Assembly: GCA_032164245.1 (NCBI GenBank)
Contig: JAVMKO010000006.1
Location: 10,741,001-10,805,000, forward strand
Direction of reading: 5' to 3'
From: Sternotherus odoratus
Taxonomy: Eukaryota > Chordata > Testudines > Kinosternidae
Length of the DNA stretch: 64,000 nucleotides
The translations under genes and the position numbers were made by a program. Below, piece after piece: positions 11,320-21,349 of the stretch. Position 1 is the first letter of the stretch. Each line of letters starts with the position of its first letter. The notes below the pieces were generated by a model. It saw only the letters and a list, made by a program, of their open reading frames with translations. It was not told the origin of the DNA and did not search any database.

Positions 11320-11327
11320 CTCTAGAG
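11320..11327. repeat. 8-bp target-site duplication, left
   Basis: CTCTAGAG, repeated at 13043-13050. It fits the NTCTAGAN preference of many vertebrate hAT elements. Confidence 0.9.
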
Positions 11328-13042
11328 CAGTGGCTCTCAACCATTCAACAAGCACAAGTCCATGGGGCCGGATGTGCTGCATCCGAAGGTGCTAAAGGAG
11401 TTGGCGGATGTGACTGCAGAGCCATTGGCCATTATCTTTGAAAACCCCTGGCGATCAGGGGAGGTCCCGGATGACTGGAAAAAGGCTAATGTAGTGCCCA
11501 TGTTTAAAAAAGGGAAGAAGGAGGATCCAGGGAACTACAGGCCAGTCAGTCTCACCTCAGCCCCTGGAAAAATCATGGGGCAGGTCCTCAAGGAATCAAT
11601 TTTGAAGGAGAGGAAAGTAATCAGGAACAGTCAGCATGGACTCACCAAGGGCTAGTCATGCCTGACTGAGCTAATTGCCTTCTATGATGAGATAACTGGC
11701 TCTGTGGATGAGGGGAAAGCAGTGGATGTGTTATTCCTGGACTTTAGAAAAGCTTTTGATACGGTCTCCCACAGTATTCTTTCCAGCAAGTTAAAGAAGT
11801 ATGGGCTGGATGAATGGACTATAAGGTGGGTAGAAAGCTGGCTAGATTGTTAGACTCAATGGGTAGTGATCAATGGCTCCACGTCTGATTGGCAGCCGGT
11901 ATCAAGCGGAGTGCACCATGGGTCGGTCCTGGGGCCAGTTTTGTTCAATATCTTTATTAATGATTTGGAGGATGCCGTGGACTGCACCCTCAGCAAGTTT
12001 GCAGATGACACTAAACTGGGAAGAGTGGTAGATGTGCTGGAGGGTAGGGATAGGATACAAAGGGACCTAGAGAAATTAGAGGATTGGGCCAAAAGAAATC
12101 TGATGAGGTTCGACAAGGACAAGTGCAGAGTCCTGCACTTAGGAAGGAAGAATCCCATGCACTGCTACAGACTAGGGACCGACTGCTTTGGCAGCAGTTC
12201 TGCAGAAAAGGACCTAGGGGTTACAGTGGACGAGAAGTTGGATATGAGTCAACAGTGTGCCCTTGTTGCCAAGAAGGCTAATGGCATTTTGTGTTGTATA
12301 AGTAGGAGCATTACCAGCAGATCGAGGGACGTGATCATTCCCCTCTATTCAGCATTGGTGAGGCCTCATCTGGAGTACTGCGTCCAGTTTTGGGCCTCAC
12401 ACTACAAGAAGGACGTGCCAGTGGAGGGCAATAAAAAGGATTGCGGGGCTGGAGCGCATGACTTATGAGGAGAGGCTGAGAGAACTGGGATTGTTTAGTC
12501 TACAGAAGAGAAGACTGAGGGGAGATTTGATAGGTGCTTTCAACTACCTGAAAGGGGGTTCTAAAGAGGATAGATCTAGACTGTTCTCAGTGGTACCAGA
12601 TGACAGAACAAGGAGTAATGGTCTCAAGTTGCAGTGGGGGAGGTTTAGGTTGGATATTAGGAAAAACTTTTTCACTAGTTTTTTCCAGACTACTGTACTC
12701 CTTTCAGGAATCTTGCGTACCCCCTCAAGTTTCACCTCACTTAAAAACTACTTGCTTACAAAACCGGACATAAAAATACAAACATGTCACAGCACACTAT
12801 GACTGAAAAATTGCTGACTTTCTCATGTTACAATATAATTATAAATCAATTGGAATATAAATATTGTACTTACATTTCAGTGTATAGTACATAGAGCTGT
12901 ATAAACAAGTCATTGTTTGTATGAAATTTTAGTTTAGACCAACTTTGCTAGTGGTTTTTATGTCGCCTGTTGTAAAACTAGGCCAATATTTAGATGATTT
13001 GACGTACCCCTAGGGGTATGCCCCTCTGGTTGAGAGGCACTG
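11328..13042. mobile_element. hAT-type element carrying a CR1 fragment
   Basis: A 1715-bp non-autonomous element. The left terminus CAGTGGCTCTCAACC (11328-11342) and the right terminus, inverted CAGTGCCTCTCAACC (13028-13042), match at 14 of 15 positions. Perfect 8-bp duplications CTCTAGAG flank it. The element's own DNA is split: only the left terminus precedes the CR1 fragment, and the remaining roughly 360 bp (from about 12680, TTTCCAGACTACTGTAC onward) follow it. That AT-rich part has no transposase frame. Confidence 0.9.
11343..12679 (+). pseudogene. CR1 reverse-transcriptase fragment inside the hAT element
   Basis: An internal piece of a CR1 ORF2 covers the reverse transcriptase and part of the C-terminal region. 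Visible landmarks are MGPDVLHPKVLKELA near 11360, DWKKANVVPMFKKG near 11473, DPGNYRPVSLTS near 11526, LDFRKAFDTV near 11740, [16 protein letters not shown] near 11923, FADDTKL near 11998 and LEYCVQFW near 12370. The FADD and LDFRKAFD catalytic motifs are preserved. Stops at about 11653 and 11851 and a frameshift near 12450 break the frame. The copy starts mid-domain and ends at about 12678 without the 3' UTR or the ATTCTATG-type tail, so it lacks both natural ends. Confidence 0.9.
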
Positions 13043-13050
13043 CTCTAGAG
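13043..13050. repeat. 8-bp target-site duplication, right
   Basis: CTCTAGAG, identical to 11320-11327. Confidence 0.9.
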
Positions 13051-13058
13051 GCTTGTTG

Positions 13059-13180
13059 GGGATGAGACCCAGAAAGTTCGGCTGGAGCTCTGGGCTAGGA
13101 GTCCCAGCTCTGCCACTGACTTGCTATCGCTTATTCTCAGATTTCCTTATCAGTTTCCTTATCAAATAGGTATAAGATGA
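13059..13180 (+). repeat. MIR/CORE-SINE fragment
   Basis: The phrases AGCTCTGCCACTGACTTGCT and TCAGTTTCCTTATC occur in the order and spacing seen in MIR-type SINEs shared by amniotes. Confidence 0.7.
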
Positions 13181-13199
13181 GTCACTTACTTTAGCCCTG

Positions 13200-13282
13200 G
13201 GATTCAGCAAAACACTTAAGCATCTGTTTAGCTCCATTGAAACCACTGAGATGTAAACGTGTTCTCTGCTGAATCAGGGCCT
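13200..13282. repeat. imperfect palindromic MITE
   Basis: The left half begins GATTCAGCAAAACACTTAAG and the right half ends TCTGCTGAATCAGGGCC, inverted counterparts of each other. It belongs to the small fold-back repeats that recur through the window. Confidence 0.6.
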
Positions 13283-13289
13283 TTGAGAA

Positions 13290-14610
13290 ATATAGGGAGA
13301 AACCCCATTAGTGAAAACTATAATTAGCTGAAATCTGTGAGGTTTTCCTTTCCTCCCAAGTCTACTAAATCTTTTCCTTTTCTACCTCCAAGCCCCACTG
13401 GGGAGCTCTCTCTGTTTAGATCAGCTGTATGGCTATTCTCCCACCTGATGCTTCTTTCCTCACCTGGCCCCAGTGAGCCCATCTATCATTACATGGTCTG
13501 GCATTTTGCTGTCCTCAACTCTCTCCCACTTTCAGGCTTCCATGGGGCTGGGCATTCAGAAACCTCTCTGGCCCAAGTGAGACCCCAGAACATGAGGTCC
13601 AAAGAGTGCATACAGCCAAACAGAGATTTCTAGACCTGCTGAGATGGTGTAGCGTGCAGGACATCAGCTTGATGGCCTGTCGGCTATTACGCCATGTGAA
13701 TCTGAACCCATCAAAACCTTAAAAGTTCTTATTTTCCTGAAGGAGTATGCCCAGGACTTAACTTCATTTATAATTTTTATGTAAATAATTTGAAGAAATC
13801 AATCAATATTTTTCTGCAGCTTCTTCAACGGCTCAAATAATGAGCATGTTCCACTATTAAACTTTCCTCCTCAGAACAGTGTGCTGTTGATTACAGGAAG
13901 TTAGAGCTTTTTGTCTGGCATTGAACATTATATATTAGCACATCCAAAACACATAGAGAAGAATGCAAGATGCAGCCCCTAAAAAGCACACCCCTAAGCT
14001 GCCAGGGCAAGCGCTAACCAGACACCTAAGTGCAGAAGGTTCTCCACTGAATTTTCCACAGACAAGAGGACTCAGCATCACAACTTCCATTGGAGTTAAT
14101 GAAAGCTTTGTAGCTAAATCCACTGGTCAGCTTTAAAAGCCTCAGCCCAAGTCTTGTACGTGTTGCAAGAAGAAGTATGTGAACTGGGCTAGGCAAATCC
14201 AAGTCATGGACCTCCTGTTGTCTGCTCTCCTGCCAAAGAATGAAGAAAAGAGTGAATCAGGAACCAGCACCTTACAGCTTCCCAAAACACCACTGAAATA
14301 CTCTGTCTACGCAGAAGAACACAGCTGTCAGAGATGGGGCTTGCCTGGATGGACAACATCTGCTGTCTTGTTTGACCTCTTTGCTTAGCATAATGGGGAT
14401 TCATAGAATTTTTCACTCTATGGGTTTTTTTGAAAAACAGCCCTGGATTTGTAGATGCTGCCTATTTGTGACCAGCCTGAAAGGCCATTTACATTAGTAG
14501 GAGTCTTTCCCTTTACATCACTGAGCTTTGGAACAAGGGCTTGTTCCCTTATGGAAAAATCCGATAGGATTTATCAGCATAATATCAATAGGATTCTACA
14601 GAAATTACTG
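13290..14610. other. no feature recognised
   Basis: Ordinary-looking sequence with short chance frames. CT-rich patches near 13337-13480 inflate one plus-strand frame but show no domain. Confidence 0.35.
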
Positions 14611-14616
14611 TAAACA

Positions 14617-14836
14617 TTCAGAGAGGTAGCCGTGTTAGTCTGGAATAGCAGAGGTAACAAAGAGTTCTGTGGCACCTTAAAGACTAACTAAAGTATTGAA
14701 GCATAAGCTTTCGTGGGGTAATACCCACTTCGTCAGATGCAAGTTTGCATCCGACAAAGTGGGTATTAGCCCATGAAAGCTTATGCTTCAATACTTTAGT
14801 TAGTCTTTAAGGTGCCACAGGACTCTTTGTTACCTC
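14617..14836. mobile_element. fold-back MITE with 92-bp arms
   Basis: The arms 14651-14742 and 14745-14836 are near-perfect inverse complements separated by 2 bp. The left arm contains GTGGCACCTTAAAGACTAAC and ATAAGCTTTCGTGG; the right arm repeats them inverted. A leader (GTAGCCGTGTTAGTCTGG, about 14624-14641) is on the left only. The same core recurs at 7163-7291 and 21247-21345. No coding capacity. Confidence 0.85.
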
Positions 14837-14839
14837 TAC

Positions 14840-15420
14840 TGTAAACATGTAATAGAGAATTACATTCCTGTTACTGAATTCCATGAGCTGGTCTGAAAAT
14901 TCTGTAGACGGGTTAGCAATCTTTAGTCAGTTCTTGCAGGACTTTTACATATAAATTATTAAGCCAGAGCCGATAAATTACTCTGTGTGCCATCTGCAAG
15001 ACAGCCACGTCCACCTGAGTCACAAACTGGTGGCTGATTTAACTGAGCATCAGGAAGGCCTGCAGTGGATCCATTCTACTCTCTGTGCTAAGAGCAGCAC
15101 AAGCCCTCCCTCTGCAAATCCAATCAGCCAATAGCGGGACTTGTCAGAAGAATTCATCTGGCAAATGCATCTTCAGGGGCCACCAAAGTCAGTGGCAATA
15201 TTACAGGGAGACCGGGGGGAAAGAAAGGACAACTGAGTCATCACAAAGTGAAAGAAATTAGAAATGAATGTGTTTTATAAGGCACCACACAAAGAGAGTT
15301 AAAAAGCTGTAATGAATAATAATACAGCACGAGCGAAATTTTCAGAAAGCAGGCCCTCTTTGCGTATGTGCGATTTCATAAGCGTGGTCTCTGTGAGGGT
15401 AGTTTCTTTATATCTTGCTA
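14840..15420. other. no feature recognised
   Basis: No repeat or gene that I can name; short frames only. Confidence 0.3.
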
Positions 15421-15424
15421 ATGC

Positions 15425-15680
15425 TCGGAGGCCCAGACTAAAACTGGGGCCCACTGTTCTTGGCACTGTGCAGAATAAGGGTGTCCCTGTTCCAAAGAAC
15501 TTGCAGTCGATAAAACAGACAAAGCAAATGTTGTTATCCCCACATTATAGATGGGAAACTGAGGCATGGAAAGATGACTTGTCAAAGGTCGCACCGTGAG
15601 TCTGTGGCACAGCTGGAAAATAAGCTCAGATCTCCGGAGTCCTAGTCCAGTGCATCAACCTTGCAACCATCCTTGCTCAT
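15425..15680 (-). repeat. MIR/CORE-SINE-like repeat, antisense
   Basis: The run TTATCCCCACATTATAGATG, GGGAAACTGAGGCATGGAAA, then TCTGTGGCACAGCTGG and TCCGGAGTCCTAGTCCAGTGC is the usual antisense order of a MIR-type SINE. The upstream GGCACTGTGCAGAATAAGG phrase often accompanies it and is also seen at 33740-33770. Confidence 0.65.
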
Positions 15681-15849
15681 TACTGTATCTTCACTGGTAT
15701 GTGCGAATAGTTGCATTCAGTGTGAAAACTCTATTTGCAGGTACAAGTTCAGTACGCGAGGAGTTTGTACACGTACACTCCAGCCTTTGTGCAAACAGTA
15801 GCACTCAAAAATTGTGCACATACAAGAAAGGGCTGAGGACTCTGAAAAT

Positions 15850-15970
15850 AGAGTCATAGAGTTTAAGGCCAGATGGGACCACAGATCATCCCATCTGACC
15901 TTTTGAATATCACAGGCCACTAAACACCACCTTGTAACAAGCCCAGTAACCTGTTCTGGACCATTACAGC
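15850..15970 (-). repeat. CR1-like 3' end, antisense
   Basis: GTCATAGAGTTTAAGGCCAG followed by GACCACAGATCATCCCATCTGACC is the inverted tail of a CR1-type subfamily. About 100 bp are present and there is no coding part. Confidence 0.6.
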
Positions 15971-15974
15971 CCTC

Positions 15975-16548
15975 AGAAGCCTAAACTGTTGTGTCTCAGA
16001 CAGAGAACAAGGACTGAGCTGCACCAAGGCAATACAATGTTGGCCTTAAAACTAAAACATCAAGACATAAGAGCAGCATTCACAAATACTAACATAAAGC
16101 AGCATCAGTAGAAAGGGGCTTCCCACACAGGGTTCAACAGTGATGAAAACAGAAACTACTTCTGAAAAAGAACTAGCTTCATTCACTGCTTAACCAGGGA
16201 GAGGAAGGAGCTCATGAAGGCTTGCAATGTTGCAAGTACAAGAGCCCACCGTCATCACCTACTAATCTGACACATGGTAGAATAATAAAATCTAGCTCTT
16301 GTATAGTACTTTTCACCAGTAGGCCAAAAACCCTGAAGGGGTCGTAGTATCAAAGAGTAGGTACCTGCTAGGAAAATGGTAAAAAACCAAAGGAGTAGGG
16401 GCATGTCTGGAACATAGCTAGATGCACCATGTTTTGAACAGTGCAATATCTCTGTTTTACAGTCCAGGGCTTGATCAAAGGTCCATTGATCAGATCCCTA
16501 GGGAGCATCTTCACTTCTACTGGAGTTGTTTTGTGTGACCTAAAGGCA
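15975..16548. other. no feature recognised
   Basis: No clear family; a few inverted palindromic words only. Confidence 0.3.
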
Positions 16549-16556
16549 CATTATGG

Positions 16557-16701
16557 AAGGGTGACCAGATGTCCCAATTTTATAGGGACAGTCCTGATAT
16601 TTGGGGCTTTTTAAAAAAATACGGGCTCCTATTACCCTTCTTACCTCCTATTACTCCCCACCCCAGTCCCAACTTTTCACACTTGCGATCTGGTCACCCT
16701 A
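16557..16701. mobile_element. short hAT-type MITE (AGGGTGACCAGAT termini)
   Basis: The termini AGGGTGACCAGAT (from 16558) and ATCTGGTCACCCT, with the minor mismatch in GATCTGGTC, (to 16700) are inverse complements. The flanks CATTATGG (16549-16556) and CATTATAG (16702-16709) are 8-bp direct repeats with one mismatch. The second copy at 60088-60210 has a perfect 8-bp repeat, which supports hAT membership. Length about 145 bp, no coding capacity. Confidence 0.75.
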
Positions 16702-16977
16702 CATTATAGTACTTTTTATGTTTGACTTCCATTGGCCTGCCATGAATAGGTATTAAAAATGATTGCTTTCTTTTATCAGCTCATTTGCAATATTTCTTTC
16801 TACATGCTGTGCTGCACATCTGAGTTTATAACTATTTGTCTAAAATCTAAACGGTAATCTGAACAGACTTTGAGAATACTCTCTTAATAAACCTCCTGTA
16901 ACAGGGCATTGGCTGTCCAAGCCCAGCAGTATATCATCTATACAATATTGCTTTAAGACCGAGGATCCTCTATCATG

Positions 16978-17402
16978 AGCAGAGTGGAGTGAGTAATGAA
17001 TTTTTTTGGTTCACTGGCAGTTTTGAAAAGTGAAGAAAAATGTTTTGAGTTGAACGAAACCAAACTTTCGCAAAATTTGCAGCAAAATCTCAAAGTTTAA
17101 AATTTTGTTTCAGGTAAAATTATTTTAAACATACAGAAATCAAAACATTTCATTTCGATTTTGAACATTTTAAAAATGGGTTTGAATTTTTAAAAAATAA
17201 AAGTAAAGGAATTTTTGAAACAAAGACATTCCAAGCTCCCACAACAAAACATTTCAGTTATCCCAGATTTTTGTTGATTGGGGGGATGAGACACGAAAGG
17301 GAGGTCTTAAATGAGCAATTCGGCGAAATCTACACACATTGGTGAAATTTGTCACCAAATCTACCAAAACGTTTTGGTCAAAAATTTCACTCGGCTCTAA
17401 TT
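16978..17402. mobile_element. AT-rich degenerate DNA-element family
   Basis: An A/T-dominated stretch of TTTTGA/TCAAAA words ends in TTTGGTCAAAAATTTCACTC. Similar compositions and edge words appear at 25247-25450, 39488-40772, 48053-48360 and 62460-62740. I infer an old non-autonomous DNA transposon family with AT-rich subterminal repeats; its boundaries are approximate. Confidence 0.4.
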
Positions 17403-17840
17403 ATATGAGCACATTTTGTGCATGTTGACGGCAAAGAAGGAAGTGCTTTTTAAATGTAATGCTGAGGCCAAACATGATCATAATGCACCTGAACATCAGG
17501 ATATTAATTGTGGCAGCAAATTCAGAGGCGTCATGGTGCAGTCAAAAGTGAAAAATCATGTTTAAAAGTCGTCTTTCTGGGATGTGCCCATGTTTGTGAA
17601 ACACAGTAACGGAGGACAGGAATTAATATTCTTTTAACTGCAGCGGGCTCTCAAATGACATTTCCATATTCTTTTTAATTTAACTTGAAAATGATGAGCT
17701 GCCCACTTGTTTTCAAGCTATCATGGCCACGAAGCAGCATATTCAAGGAAAAGGGGAAGAACCACCATACATCCATTCCTTAAAGTGGTTGCTCCATTGT
17801 AAGGAAAATGGGAACCATAATGTCCTTGAATCAATGTCTG
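17403..17840. other. no feature recognised
   Basis: AT-rich, no distinctive structure. Confidence 0.3.
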
Positions 17841-17849
17841 ACAATTACC

Positions 17850-17960
17850 AGTATTAGAGAGACAAGGTGGGTTAGGTAATGTTTATTACAGGACCCACTT
17901 CTGTTGGAGAGAAAGACAAGTTTTCAGACTTACACAGAGATTTTCTTCAGGTCAGTGACC
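17850..17960 (+). repeat. MITE arm (GAGAGACAAGGTGGGT family)
   Basis: TAGAGAGACAAGGTGGGTTA through TTACACAGAGATTTTCTTCA belongs to a dispersed amniote repeat. An inverted counterpart lies at 19225-19356. Confidence 0.65.
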
Positions 17961-18033
17961 ATTCTCCATTGGTTATCTAAAATGAAGGGTTCCAATTCTG
18001 AATTACTGTGATGGAGCATGACATTCCAACCAT

Positions 18034-18125
18034 ATGACAGAGATTATACATATAGAAGGAAAGGAAAATATGGTGGTAGATGCCCTATCTGGGAAAGGAA
18101 GTTCTAACTATTGCCGCCATTTCAG
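18034..18125 (+). pseudogene. Ty3/gypsy-like pol remnant (RNase H end)
   Basis: The plus-strand frame reads IIHIEGKENMVVDALSGKG, close to the HIxGKxNxVADALSR motif that closes the RNase H domain in Ty3/gypsy polyproteins. In an active element this domain degrades the RNA template during reverse transcription. Only about 25 residues are convincing; the expected Arg after ALS is Gly and the integrase does not follow. Identification rests on a single motif, so it is tentative. Confidence 0.45.
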
Positions 18126-18849
18126 CCAATGGCTAACCCTACTGAAGCTTTGTAAGGAGGAGAGGTGTAACATTAAGAACAACCCAAGGGCACCTCGACA
18201 TCTGGTAATGAATTTCAGCTGGCTTAACCAGTTCAAGTGCACCCCAATTCTTTAAAGTCATGAAACGTATCTGATAAGTGTCATGCAGGGTGTCAATAAA
18301 AAGCTCTGACTCACTAGTTATAAATATCATTGTGTAATTAGCTGAAAGCAACTGATGCAAAGTCATGGACATAAACTGAAAATATAATTCTGAAAATGAG
18401 TTTGCCAGCCAAGCAGGAGTTACCCCACCCTAGACAAGGAATGCAGTTTTCCCACCTGGGAGTTACTTCCAAAGTGCTTTGAAAGACAATGAGAATGTAC
18501 ATTGCATAAACAGACCCATCAAGCTTACAAGGCATATATCACGCTATCATGATGGGGGAGGGGGACTGACAGTCACATGTCTAATGTTCATTCAAATGTA
18601 CTGGGAGGAGCAGGAATTAAATTAGCATTTTAGCAAACAATTCCATGGGGGAAAGCAGCAGCAGATCACTTCCTTCACGACAGACTCCATGTTGCGTACC
18701 TCACAGCTGGAAATAGACTTTCAGCTGGAGGTATCCCTCAGGAGAATCCATTTCAGTGGTTCAGTGGATTATAAATGAGGGACAAAGAAACCCAAGTGAT
18801 TTATCTTTCCATTAAGAAGACAAAGATACCAGCCCTTTGACTTTGAGGG

Positions 18850-19220
18850 ATAGATCCCGACCTAGGGGTCCATCTTGTTGGAAACAAGTTGAGGATTTTA
18901 CCTTGAACTAAGTCTAAATTGTTAAATTTTAGTGACTACAAAGCATTACAGTATTTCCCTCTTTCTCTTGTAACCATTTCTGACTTGACTCTTTATACTT
19001 GTACTCACTTGCAGTCTCTTTGGAATTAAAAGAACCTGCTTTATTTTTAAATCTAAATCAATCCAGTGCTGTGTTTGAACTGAAACGTTCGGAAACTCCA
19101 GTTAAAGTAAAGAATCTTTTGTATATTGATTCTTTAGAGGAGCAAGGACTGGGCTGGACATTTCAGGGCACACATTTTTTGTGGAAATTCATGGCTGATG
19201 AGGGTGTGGAGTCACCACAC
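18850..19220 (+). mobile_element. LTR-like tail (tentative)
   Basis: TTAAAAGAACCTGCTTTATT followed by AATCCAGTGCTGTGTTTGAAC and AGGGCTGGACATTTCAGGGC-like wording resembles, from memory, the 3' part of a turtle LTR element. It lies about 0.75 kb past the gypsy-like remnant and could belong to the same decayed copy. No paired LTR is visible. Confidence 0.3.
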
Positions 19221-19224
19221 CGGT

Positions 19225-19356
19225 TGGCTGAAGAAGAACTCTGCATAACCTCAACAGCTGGTCTCTCTCACCCAGAGAAGTTGGTCCAATAAAAGATATT
19301 ACTTCATCCACCTTGTCTCTCCAGTATCCTGGGACCAACACAGCTACATCACTGCA
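19225..19356 (-). repeat. MITE arm, inverted counterpart of 17850-17960
   Basis: It contains GTTGGTCCAATAAAAGATAT, CACCTTGTCTCTCCAGTATC and GGGACCAACACAGCTAC, the inverse complement of the family seen at 17850. The pair encloses about 1.26 kb. Confidence 0.65.
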
Positions 19357-19859
19357 TAAGTACAAATATCTGTTTGAGTGGATTCAGTCCAATCCCATCT
19401 CTGTTAATATGACTTTCAGTGATTAGAAGCTAAAAGCAACATGCACAATAGCCTGCAGAGAAAGAGACCATTTATTGTGTTGGTTTTCGGTTGAATTATT
19501 TGCACACAACGAGGAATTGAACAAAATGAATGTTGTGCTTTTGCTTATTACTAAAGGCAAACTTCTGTCATTCTTGCATGTCAGATCTAGATACTTCTAG
19601 AGAGAAGGATTCTTCCCTTCCTACTTGGGACACATAGGTGAAGCAGAATGTCTTCTCTGAGATCCAACTATACAGAGATGAAAGACCATGCAATTCTAAA
19701 TTTTGTCCTGTCTTTATTCTCAACACTGCTTCCTTGCCATTGCTCCTATATCACCAGAGTTCAGGCAAGCTCCCGAGTAGATAGTTTTAGGCGTTTGCCC
19801 TTCAAAGGAACATCACTGGCTTAAAAAAATCAAAATACACCCTATTAAAAAGGATAGGG

Positions 19860-19985
19860 GAAAACTCCTACAATACTCAAGTAGCCCATTAATTTTAATG
19901 AGACTATCTGTGTAAATCCTAATCTTGCTCCCTTTGAATGCAATAGTTTTGCCACTGACCTCAGTTGGAGTAGGATCTGGGCTTA
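19860..19985. repeat. palindromic MITE remnants
   Basis: Two decayed palindromic halves centred on CCCATTAATTTTAATGAG and on CCTCAGTTGGAGTAGGATCT. The same pattern of a central CATTGA..TCAATG flanked by inverted words recurs at 22249, 34226, 44156 and 59002. Confidence 0.45.
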
Positions 19986-20382
19986 AGAAAGGACTATTCA
20001 TGTGAGACATGGTGGTCAGGACTGGACCTTAGGTTAGTGATAGATCCCTTGGAGGGAGCCATGACAATTGGTAGCCACAGAAGTGAGACCAAGGATTAGG
20101 TCAAGGTGCTCAGATACCGCAGTGACTACAGCCATCACTGTACCTAGATAAATAGGACTGCCGAGGCATGGAGATTGGACTACCCTCTCTCACTAGAGCT
20201 GGTTCTAGCTTTGGACAGGGCAGTGTGGGGAAGGTTGCACTACTTCTGCCTACGAGATAGCATTTCTATGGATAAATACAGGACTTAGGTGTCCAGAGCT
20301 GACATTTTAGCACTTTTCACCGGCACTCAACTAACATGCACTGGGCCAGATCACCCGTTGGTGGAAATCACTATAGGTTCAC

Positions 20383-20460
20383 AGATTTCAAGGCCAGAAG
20401 AGAACATCTAATTTGACCTCCTGTATCAAGCAGAACGGAGAATTTCACCAAGTCATTCCT
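20383..20460 (-). repeat. CR1-like 3' end, antisense
   Basis: TTCACAGATTTCAAGGCCAG followed by ACATCTAATTTGACCTCCTG is the same tail family as 15850-15970. Confidence 0.55.
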
Positions 20461-20524
20461 GCATCAAACTCATAACTTCCGGTGGAACTAGAACTTGTCT
20501 TTGAGAAAGACTCGATTTTAAAGT

Positions 20525-20570
20525 CAATGGAACTACGTTGATTGATGCCAGCTGAGGATCTGGGTCAAAA
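20525..20570. repeat. half of the CAGCTGAGGATCTGG palindrome
   Basis: AAGTCAATGGAACTACGTTG then GCCAGCTGAGGATCTGG matches the right half of the palindrome at 22249-22330. Confidence 0.6.
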
Positions 20571-20800
20571 CATTTTTTTTTTAAAGAATACCTTTTAGAA
20601 AATGAGAAAGAATTTACTTAGGACTTGACTCCAACAGGGAATTCTGTGACTAAGCAGCACAAGATCGGGAAGTCAGCTACATTTGAGCATCATTTTGTTC
20701 TCATTCCATTTTGTCATTGATTAAAACGATTTACTATTTCCTTTTCAAAGCAAAGTGCTTTACTGGCATGGCGCCAAGAATAAGTTAATGAACATAGTAC

Positions 20801-21000
20801 CAGGGCCGGTGGCCTTAAGGAAAATGGCGCCCTGGGTGAACTTCCTTTGGCACCCTTTAAGTGCGTCTCCCCAAGCAGCAGGCTGCTGTTCCACAGGAGA
20901 GCAGCAGCAGCAGCAGGTGGCGCATTGGCGGCATGGCAGGTGTCATGCTGCCGGGAGGGTAGAGGGGACACATCTTGCTTCCACCCTACAGACCCTTTTT
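20801..21000 (+). mobile_element. DNA transposon 5' end (CAGGGCCGG type)
   Basis: It starts CAGGGCCGGTGGCCTTAAGG and continues AAAATGGCGCCCTGGGTGAA, a family of non-autonomous elements with a CAGGGCCGG terminus; a relative lies at 45440. A CAG trinucleotide run (20906-20917) follows. The 3' terminus is not identified. Confidence 0.45.
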
Positions 21001-21246
21001 CCTCTCCCCCCGCCACCCAGCAAGGCAGCTTCTTGCCCATGTCACCCACCCATAAAGCTGGCCTGGAATAGTGCTGAGAATGAGTCATAGAGCATTGCCA
21101 CTGAAGGTAAAAGCTATTTTCTGATGAATAACACTCTAAGCTACGGATGGCTAATTTTTTAATCAATCCAAACATCCACTCTATGGTACTGTAACATAAA
21201 TTCTCATTTTTATGCCAGGCTTTAAATATTACATGAAAACAGAAGT

Positions 21247-21345
21247 AACAAAGAGTCTTGTGGCACCTTAAAGACTAACTAAAGTATTGACGCATAAGCT
21301 TTCGTGGGCTAATACCCACTTTGTCAGATGCAAGCAGTGGAAGTG
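21247..21345. repeat. MITE arm, same family as 14617-14836
   Basis: GTAACAAAGAGTCTTGTGGC through TACCCACTTTGTCAGATGCA. One arm only, ending at a G-rich run (about 21339-21349). Confidence 0.75.
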
Positions 21346-21349
21346 TCCG

